Of a stretch of 64,000 nt of DNA, positions 1 through 7,762 are shown piece by piece. Source of the DNA: Taxillus chinensis (Eukaryota; Streptophyta; Magnoliopsida; Santalales; Loranthaceae). The stretch is taken from contig JAKCVP010000389.1 of assembly GCA_023512835.1 (NCBI GenBank), forward strand, positions 62,001-126,000, read 5' to 3'. Every line of letters starts with the position of its first letter. Position 1 is the stretch's first letter. The translations under genes were made by a program, and so were the position numbers. A model generated the notes under the pieces. The model saw nothing but the letters and a program-made list of their open reading frames with translations, was not told the DNA's origin and did not search any database.

Positions 1-241
1 TAAAATCGGTGGAGTAAGTACCATCATGAGTGGAGAAGCCAATACGGATCTGCTTCCCTGTTCTTACGGCTGCAAGTCCTGCGAATATTGGCTTCGACGA
101 TGTCAGTACTGCTCTCGACTCATGGCTCTGCAGAGAACTCGCCTCGACTTTCTTGTTTGTGTCCTTGCAAAACTGAGAGGGCTGGACGAGGAAGTCGTGC
201 TTGGTGGAGGTGCGGCTGTTGGTGCTTTTTGGAGAGACCAT
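1..241 (-). CDS. Partial hypothetical protein (N-terminus only), runs off the left edge
   Basis: Read on the minus strand, an ATG at 239-241 opens a frame that stays free of stops for all 80 codons to the window edge, so the gene continues to the left. The visible N-terminus is rich in Ser, Thr and Lys (it opens MVSPKSTNSR) and has no signal peptide or membrane segment. About 80 bp upstream lies a TATA-like element (CTTTATAATT on the minus strand, 321-330), which suits a start here. I do not recognise the family. The call rests on frame openness, ordinary amino-acid composition and the upstream element. It could still be a chance open frame of this length. Confidence 0.45.
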   Translation of the reverse strand, partial: MVSPKSTNSRTSTKHDFLVQPSQFCKDTNKKVEASSLQSHESRAVLTSSKPIFAGLAAVRTGKQIRIGFSTHDGTYSTDF

Positions 242-734
242 GGCGTCGAATGTACTGCTCTGTCAAGATCGAGTTATGTAGAATCCAACCAGAAAAACAC
301 GACCGAGCAAAAGAACGACGAATTATAAAGTGCTTACTGTAAGAGCAAAAGCCGTCGACTTTAGGTGAGGTTCGACCTGACACATGTTTTGTGATGTCAC
401 ACCAATCTGTCAACCCCTTGGGTGAGACACACAAGGATTGTGTTGTCCCTGCCTCGACTTGATCGCTCCCTCCGTGTCAGATGGCACGACAGGCCTCGCG
501 TCGATGTATCCCTTCCGCCAGCAACCCAACACGGGATGCTTATCCCTTGGCACGGAGAATCCTAAGATTATGACACGCAGAGCACGGCAAAATCAGTCCT
601 TGATGTTCGCATTCCCACAAGGTCTCGCTACTATTTATTGCTCGCGCGCCCCCAGCCCAATCGTAGCCACCGCGGTTTGATTCGATCATCCTTGACTGAG
701 ACCACTATCCGGTTTCGCGCTTCCAACACTGAGA
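242..734. promoter_or_regulatory. Intergenic region between two divergent genes
   Basis: This 493-bp stretch separates the left-edge gene (leftward) from the secreted protein at 735 (rightward), so it should carry both promoters. An AATTATAAAG element at 321-330 can be read on either strand and sits at core-promoter distance from the leftward ATG. An AT-rich CTATTTATTG lies about 100 bp before the rightward ATG. I see no gene here; the short open frames have no protein-like features. Confidence 0.4.
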
Positions 735-1436
735 ATGAGTTTCTCCCATTCTTACGCTCTCTTTTATCTCGTCGCTGCTCTCGTCTTCCGCGTGATATCT
801 GCAGGTCCTTACGCGAAGCCAAGTCTACCAGACTACACTAAACTATGCCAGACAAATTTCTCTACCCATTACTCGGGCTACGATCCTTATTCGCCAGTCA
901 TCTGTTCTGGGCACGACACTATCGAGTTTACGTGTGTCACTAATGGGCAACCGAAAGCAATCATACCCGCTTATCAGTGCCCTGGCACCCTCGACTTCTG
1001 TGTCAACTTCAATCGCTTTGGTCACGTCGCCACTCCTGATGAGCTGAGTAAGAACGAGTGGTCCGTTGCAAAGTGCTTATCTCCGGTACGCGTCGACTAC
1101 CATACTTTGACACAAGGCTCTACAGCGCCATGGCAGTCCAGACCCGACCAGTCTAGCGCAGCGGCTACTAACTTTGCTGGCAACATTGCCGTCTCTGGGA
1201 ACACCACTGGTGCCAACTTCACGCTGTCTTGGTGGTATGGCAAAACTCCAAAGGTGCCTACTTTCATGCTGCGCAAAACCTTCGACCACGTTGAGGCATA
1301 CAATGGTATCTTGCCTCTACTTCAGGCTGGCCTTGAGTTCTCAAGATGGGAGACTAAGTACTTTGCGGCAAGAATCGAGATTCATGAAGTGCCTGTTGGT
1401 TCACTACATGTCGATGTGAGCTTCGGCTACTGGTAG
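735..1436 (+). CDS. Small secreted cysteine-containing protein, unknown function
   Basis: This is an uninterrupted 233-codon frame. Residues 1-23 form a clear signal peptide: a hydrophobic core (ALFYLVAALVF) followed by a small-residue cleavage site (VISA|GP), so the product probably enters the secretory pathway. The mature part of about 210 residues holds six cysteines within its first half (LCQ, ICS, TCV, QCP, FCV, KCL), enough for three disulfides, plus Asn-glycosylation sequons such as NFS, NTT and NFT. There is no GPI signal and no transmembrane helix after the signal peptide. Small size, secretion and paired cysteines resemble fungal apoplastic proteins, but I recognise no named domain, so 'effector-like' is only a guess. 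The next gene is 741 bp downstream on the same strand. Confidence 0.7.
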   Translation: MSFSHSYALFYLVAALVFRVISAGPYAKPSLPDYTKLCQTNFSTHYSGYDPYSPVICSGHDTIEFTCVTNGQPKAIIPAYQCPGTLDFCVNFNRFGHVATPDELSKNEWSVAKCLSPVRVDYHTLTQGSTAPWQSRPDQSSAAATNFAGNIAVSGNTTGANFTLSWWYGKTPKVPTFMLRKTFDHVEAYNGILPLLQAGLEFSRWETKYFAARIEIHEVPVGSLHVDVSFGYW

Positions 1437-2177
1437 TAGGCCTTGTCACATCACCGAACGCACTCGTATGCAACTCGCGTTTTATTTTCATAGCAACACT
1501 TCCCACGCGATCAATGTCTCATACTCGGCCTCTGCCGACATATGCAGCTGCTAGTCAGGACTCCGTGCAAGACCTATCACTAGCGAGCCGTACACATCCT
1601 ACGAGCTCATGGAGACTCGTCTATGTGCAGATTCTCTGACAGCCTGAGGCTGCTGAGATTCCACGACAAAGAGGTGTGGACTCCAAGGTACAATATACAT
1701 AATCGATGTCCTGCGATCAAACTGAGGTCGCAGCCTTGAGAGAGAGAATATGCCAGCTGCAGGAATTTGCCGCCTGACCAGTCGCCAATGCGCTGTATGA
1801 ATCGCGATCAGACTGCCCAATTCAGATGCCGATTCCATTCATCTGTTTGCCTATTCGTCAGCAAATGCGACTAACCCATGTACCGTGACTTCAGGGTGAT
1901 ACTCACGTGCGCCGCGTCCGAACGAGCCGCGGACCGGGATCCGGACAAATGGCCAACATGACCCACCTACCTAGATCGGTTTCTGCGCACAATTCAGCAT
2001 AGGCATCATATCAAAAGTTGCTCTTGATCCCTTGAGCTATCTCATCTCGAAGCGTAGAAGTTAAACGTACGACGTACACGACCATATAGTCTTGAATTAG
2101 ATCCGAATCACCGCTTCTCTGCTCAAGCCAGTCGAACACCGTGGGATGCAATCATAACTTTCAGCACTTCAAGCAAT
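1437..2177. other. Intergenic, no gene seen
   Basis: This 741-bp stretch lies between two rightward genes. It holds the 3' end of the secreted-protein transcript and the promoter of the FAD monooxygenase. Open frames here are short and lack protein-like composition. I see no repeats or RNA genes. Confidence 0.5.
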
Positions 2178-3560
2178 ATGTCTAGTCACACAAGGACAAT
2201 GGACATCGGGATCATTGGAGGCGGTGTAGTAGGACACATATTAGCTCTGTCGCTGCTCAGGCGAGGTATAAACGCGAAGATTTACGAAAAAGCGACCGAC
2301 TTCAAGAGCGTAGGAGCTGGCATCGGGATTCCCATCCAAGCGCAAAGATGCTTGCAAAAGCTATCTCCCGAGATATTTGCCAACATAGACCGTGTAGCAG
2401 GTCCACCCTGGGACGAGTTCCTCACTCTATTGGATGGGTTTCATGACAACACATCTGCGGAGACTCCAAGTCACGAGGATGCCTGGTTGCAGACTAGCGA
2501 TGGAGCAAATTTGGCTTTCCGGCCATGTCATCGGGCAGCGCTTATGACCGATCTACACAGCATGATGCCAGAGGGTACCTTCCTTTCACGAAAGCGCTTC
2601 CTAAGTTACCAAGAGAATGCTGGAACGGAACGAATCGTGCTGAAATTCGCTGATAGAACAGAGACGGAGGTCGACGCAGGTCAGTGATGAAGTTCTGATT
2701 TCGAAACGACTAGCTGATGGCGTCTAGTCATTGGTTGCGATGGCATCAAATCGCAGGTAAGACGGCTTTTATTCGGAGAAGACAATCCAATCTCGCAAGC
2801 ACATTATTCCCAGAAATTCGCATATCGCGCTGTTGTGCCAATGGAGAAAATGGTGGCAGCCGTGGGCGAACAACTCGCAAAGACTTCAGCCCACAGGACG
2901 GGCCCTGGCGGCCACATCGTAATGTATCCTGTTGCCAACAACACCCTGGTCAATTTGGTCATGTACAGGACAGATCCACTGCCATGGCCTGATGCAGATA
3001 ATATGATTCTGCCTGGTACACGATCGGAGTGCCTAGACTTTTACAAAGGCTGGAATCCTATAGTTCGGAGGATCGTGAGCGCGTTGGGTGACCATCTCGA
3101 CCGATGGGGCATGTTCGATATGGCACAGCATCCCGCACCCTACTTTAACAAGGGGCGTGTTGTGATCATTGGGGATGCAGCACATGCTGCTACGCCTCAC
3201 CATGCTTGTGGCGCTGCTTTTGGTATTGAAGATACATTAGCCCTGGTCACTATACTCGAAGAAGTCTCCAAGGAGATGAAAGGGTCTTTGAAATTTGAGC
3301 AGGCGACACTGAATGCGCGTCTTACCGCGGCCTTCAATGCGTTTAATACTGTTCGCTATGAGCGTGATACATGGCTGGTCAGAAGCGCACGAGAAGCCGG
3401 GGACGTATATGAGTGGCTGGGACCAAGCGGGCAAGACGGAATACGGGCTGCGGAAGATATGAGAAGACGGCACAGAATTTTGGGCGACTTTGACGTTTTG
3501 AAGGCGATAGAGCAAGCAAGAGTTGAGTATTGGAAAGAGGTCGCAGGCTTAGCCACTTAG
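2178..3560 (+). CDS. FAD-dependent monooxygenase, salicylate-hydroxylase-like (class A flavoprotein)
   Basis: Exons join(2178..2679, 2728..3560); one 48-bp intron (GTCAGT...TCTAG); 444 aa. Splicing joins the frame so that the conserved DG motif reads VIGCDGIKSQVRRLLFG. Visible family signatures are the N-terminal Rossmann FAD motif GIIGGGVVG (around residues 12-20), the mid-protein DG motif, and the C-terminal GDAAHA...GAAFGIEDTLAL that binds the FAD pyrophosphate/ribityl part. These define the PHBH/salicylate hydroxylase-type aromatic hydroxylases, which use NAD(P)H and O2 and usually act in the cytosol. Substrate cannot be read from sequence. A second ATG at 2199 (MDIGIIGGG) is an alternative start. 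It converges on a luciferase-like monooxygenase 175 bp away, so the two could be parts of one catabolic route. Confidence 0.88.
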
Positions 3561-3735
3561 GTCGGCGCCGACCTCAAGAAATTCCCAAGATCTTTCAGAC
3601 GCGGTCTCGTCAATGGCTGGTTAAACACTACTGTGCACGAAACGCTCTGCAGAGACTACAATAATTCGATGGTCAAGATAAACATTGCTTCCTCTGTTAC
3701 GAAGAGTCAACACAGACAGGTCAGTGCCCGTTAAC

Positions 3736-5277
3736 TCACATCTCCGGAGTCCATTTGATAGACGTGTCAGCTCCTCTCGAAAGAGTTGAGAAAGGCTTAT
3801 TCTCAGGCTTTTTGCCATATACAGTCTCATCGTAGACATCATACCGAAATCGACTACCTGGGTGATCGTCCCTGAGGTGGCTCTGTCCCTTACCATACAC
3901 CTTCTCCCTAGCCGTCAAGCCAGCATAAGCTCCCTTCGGGGCGTATAGGCCCCTTCGTCGTAGCTCTGGCACAAGAAGACGCACCACATCTTCGAACGTG
4001 CCGGGTGCGTGGACGTACCCAAGATTGAACCCATCGACATCAGCTACTTGCACCCATCTCTCTAATATGTCAGCAACAGTCGAAGGAGACCCAACGGCCA
4101 CAGGGCCCAAGCCACCAATGGCGGTCTTTTCAGCGACCGCTCTCGGAGTCCAAATTGGAAAGTCATCACTCTTAGTCGTCAAGGCTGGAGTTTGGGACGT
4201 AATCCGGTGCACCTCATTTGTATCCTCGGCTGTGATTTCTTTGTCGATCGGTAGTCTCGAGAGATCAATGCCAGTCCATCCTGAGAACATTACCATGCCA
4301 CCCACCGTTGAAGCATACTTCCTCAACTCCGCCAACTTTTCTTTCGCTTCTTCGTCGGTCGCGGCGATTATTGGCGTCAACATGGGGAAGACCTTCACAG
4401 ACCGCGGATCTCGTCCCTGATCTTGTGCATTCTGTCTGATATTCTTGACCCTAGGAGCAACGAATTCTGGACTGTGTCCGGATACAAACACCGCCTCGGC
4501 GTGCTTGCCTCCGAAGGCTGAGCCTGCAGAGCTTGTACCAGCTTGAAACAGGAACGGCGTACGCTGTGGGCTTGGCGCGCAAATGTGGCGTGCGTCGACT
4601 TTGTAATACTTGCCGTGATGATGTATAGCTCGGATTTGAGTGGGATCGAACAGCTCGTCGTGGTCCCTGTCGGCCAGAACCGCCCGATCACTCCATGAAC
4701 CTTCCCATAGCTTATACAAAAGCTCAAGATACTCGTCTGCCTGGGCATATCGTTCGTCGTGCTCGGTAGGCGAGTCAATCCCAATGGCTTTGAATGCAGC
4801 CTTCTTCCAACTCGTCACGATATTCCAAGCGATTCTGCCTTCTGTGAAATGGTCCAACGTCGAAAATCTCTTGGCAAGCATGTATGGTGGATCGAAGCTC
4901 GTGCTAGCGGTAATTCCGAATGCAAGGTTCTTCGTCACGGCAGCCATGGCGGTGACTGGAATGGAGGGATCACCCATAGGCCACTGTGTGCCTCGACGAA
5001 TGCACTCATCTATACTACCCTGATATGTGTCGAAGCCGCCGGTAGTATCTGCGAGGAAGAGGGCGTTGATGTCGCCTTCTTCGAGGATCTTGGCTAGCTT
5101 AATCCAGTAATCCAGACGCGTTTTTGTGAGCGACGCATCTGTTGGGTTCTTCCACTGGCCTGGAGAGAGGTGGCCTGGCGTGCACATATCAAAGGCATTG
5201 AGGAGTATTTCTCGTCTAGGCGTGCCATTAGGATATGTCTCAGTGCGGGTGACGTCTGGGATAGTAGTAGTTGCCAT
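3736..5277 (-). CDS. FMN-dependent monooxygenase, luciferase-like, NtaA/SnaA/DszA family
   Basis: This is an intronless 513-codon gene on the minus strand. Family hallmarks in order are an N-terminal strand with N-A-F-D-M (around 27-31), LAKILEEGDINALFLADT (around 61-78), PMGDPS, the FMN-contact segment LAFGITAST, RFSTLDHFTEGRIAWNIVTS, then HSPEFVAPR and the C-terminal DGFNLGYV...VPELRRRG. This layout is that of bacterial-luciferase-like enzymes such as nitrilotriacetate monooxygenase and DszA, which use reduced FMN from a separate reductase to oxidise organic N or S compounds. Length is usual for the subfamily, which is longer than typical 350-aa LLM enzymes. No flavin reductase is visible nearby. 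The absence of introns and a family common in bacteria leave bacterial origin open, but fungal members are also known. Confidence 0.9.
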   Translation of the reverse strand: MATTTIPDVTRTETYPNGTPRREILLNAFDMCTPGHLSPGQWKNPTDASLTKTRLDYWIKLAKILEEGDINALFLADTTGGFDTYQGSIDECIRRGTQWPMGDPSIPVTAMAAVTKNLAFGITASTSFDPPYMLAKRFSTLDHFTEGRIAWNIVTSWKKAAFKAIGIDSPTEHDERYAQADEYLELLYKLWEGSWSDRAVLADRDHDELFDPTQIRAIHHHGKYYKVDARHICAPSPQRTPFLFQAGTSSAGSAFGGKHAEAVFVSGHSPEFVAPRVKNIRQNAQDQGRDPRSVKVFPMLTPIIAATDEEAKEKLAELRKYASTVGGMVMFSGWTGIDLSRLPIDKEITAEDTNEVHRITSQTPALTTKSDDFPIWTPRAVAEKTAIGGLGPVAVGSPSTVADILERWVQVADVDGFNLGYVHAPGTFEDVVRLLVPELRRRGLYAPKGAYAGLTAREKVYGKGQSHLRDDHPGSRFRYDVYDETVYGKKPENKPFSTLSRGADTSIKWTPEM

Positions 5278-7762
5278 GGTCTCAGTGAGGTTGGGTTGTT
5301 GTGGAACGGTAGGCCAAAGTGTCAGCTAAACTTAACTGGCGATTCTTGCTATTGACTTTTTTACAGTGCACGACGTACTGGCTGCGAGCAGAGCTCACTC
5401 GTCTTTTGCAGAAGACTTGTCCAACGCTCAGATCAACGTAGATGAGGTGTCTTCTGGATTGCGCTCGGCTTGCTGGGCAGTGCGCCGTGCAGACCTTCTA
5501 GAGGCTGCACCCCGCCTGCAAGGATGCCACGCCATCACAGTAGTGCATCACCTCATTGTATCCCTGTCAACTTCTGTCATATGATTCTAAAGCATTGAAT
5601 CAGCGCCTTCCTTTAGCATTGTTGTTACAGCTGTCGGGCGAGGTCAGAGAGTGACCGAGTACTACAAGCTGGCTGAGACCCAGAAGAAAGACTGCAAGAC
5701 CCTGGCATAAAGACCGAGATCTTAGCTAGGTGGCAGAGGTACCCGATCGTGGCGACGACGGATCCTGCAAGCCTGGCTCTCAAGTCCTTCTGTACGAGTC
5801 CCATGCATCAGACAAGTCATTCATCTCTTTTCGCGGCAATCTTCTGCTCGTCGCGAAACAGGAAGCATTCGTTGAAAAGAGCGCGTGGATTCCCTTCATC
5901 TCAAGGCGAATTGAGCTTGGTGGTCCACGTGTGCCGTTTGTGCCGCGTGTCCACTCAGGCTGTCAAGCGTCCTGACAAAGCGAATGGCTGGTCCCGCAGC
6001 GGCAGTGGAGTCGACTTGTGAAAGCCGCAGCGATGGCTTCCTGACGTGCATAGGCAGCTGGCAGCTTGGCCATCAGCCGAAAGTGATGTCGGTGTTGATG
6101 ACTAATGGATGGGGCCGTGTCCACGTATGCCTGCCTGCCTGCCTGCCTGGATGGAGCGCCGTTGCTGGATGGGCGTTAGTCAGGGGGAAGCGTCCACAGC
6201 GTCCCTTGGATGCCATGCGGGTCAGTCTGGCGGAACTCTGGTGCACGCCCAAGGCACACAGTCAGCCATGGTCTGGTGTGTATCAGGTACGCTTGCCCAG
6301 CGAGTGCTACCCTTTACGCGGGTCGGTGGCTTCGAGTATTTGCAGAGCGATCGGCGCCCGACTGGACGTTTCTGCTGGCCCCAGCTCATGACATTTGCAC
6401 CAACGATCTAGGCCGCCCACAACGCACAGACTGGCATCGTATGCTGCTATATCTGAGTTTCTGGTCCAAAGTCTCTTTGCACCCGGGCCGTCGGACCTGT
6501 CAAATTCGTGCGCAATGCGTTGAGAGATCTTGGCAGGCTCATGACGGCGACCACCACCAGCATCAGCAGGAGACGGCAGCCACAGTGGCTGTCTGAATGC
6601 GTCACTCGCACAGCTGGATCGACAAGCAGACAAGACAGTCGCAACGAGTCAAGAATGAGGGAGAATAGGAGACTTTTTGGCGGAGCGGTCCGCAATTGTT
6701 CCTGCTGATACACATCGATCTGCACTGTACTGTTCGCACGTTGCTCCGACTAGCAACTGCCAGATCTATTGAAACCGGTCATGCCAACGCTCCTACGACC
6801 TCGGAAACGCAGACTGCCTCTCCTGCACCACGATCGTGCTCTCACCCTGCTGGCTTCTGCGCAGAGTCTGCATCTAATTTCATTGATGCCGAGTGGCTGA
6901 AGAGGTCGGTCTATGCATCATCCGCATGGGGTTAGTGCCAGGAGGCCATCCATCGCTCCTTCCTGCGCCATCGCGCCGCCACCTGCTCCTTCCAGAAAAG
7001 CGCACCGGTTTTTAATACTTCATCCCTTGACCACACTCTTCCAGAACGCCAGACTGCTTCTTCGCGCCTCGTGCCCGCTTGTCGCCGTACACAATTCCCT
7101 CGCCCGTATCCACCGTGTTTCAACGTCCGCGCCTGGCGCAGTCACCGAAGCCGACGCGCTGCTGCTCCCTTTGGCTTGGGTCCTGGCGTGCCTGGGTAGC
7201 GACAATCCCAATTGGTCCCCACCGCAACCACCCAAGACGACTCGCCTGCTCTTTCCATGCAGAACCACGACCTGTTCAGCGGGGCACTGTGGCCGTGATA
7301 CCCGGCTTTGGGTCGACATGGCCGTCTGAGTATTGTGCTATACTGGAATCCGACATCATGTTCGAATTACGAGTCTATCTTCGTCGCTCTTTGGCGTGTA
7401 TGACAGCCACATCCACTCGTGGCCAGCTATAGTACACAGACCGGATAGAGTCAGCTTTCACCGAATTGAACATTCTATCAGCCTGATCAGGTCCACCCGC
7501 CCGTTGATGGACCTGGACTCAAGCCAAGCGAATGTGTAATGGCGCGGCACAACCTCTGCATCGCGCCCTGACGTGGCTGATGATAAGCGATTGACTGCGT
7601 CTAGACGACGCTTTAGCGCTGGCTCTGGCTATGTGGAGATGAGACATACCTCACTTGTGATTTTGTATATGAAGCCCCCGGGTACTCTGTTCATCATCAT
7701 GCAGCGCAGCACGGCAACACCTCCTCAGACAAGTCACTCGTTTTACTTGCACAGCATTCTAC
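5278..7762. other. Long intergenic region (2.5 kb), no gene recognised
   Basis: This region lies between two divergent genes, so its ends are their promoters. Frames of 80-138 codons overlap on both strands without signal peptides, motifs or splice logic. They look like chance frames in GC-rich DNA. A CCTG tetranucleotide tract occurs near 6129-6150. A GTATATGA element near 7665-7672 lies about 95 bp before the downstream ATG. Confidence 0.5.
6129..6150. repeat. CCTG microsatellite
   Basis: About five tandem copies of CCTG, in gene-free DNA. A simple short repeat with no visible function. Confidence 0.85.

Noticed and set aside
360..380. GGTTCGA as a tRNA B-box
   Set aside because: The following bases do not fit the B-box, and no A-box or acceptor-stem pairing lies upstream.
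6913..7329. 138-codon frame upstream of the repeat protein
   Set aside because: Pro/Arg/Ser-rich translation of a CT-rich promoter; overlapping frames on the other strand are equally open.
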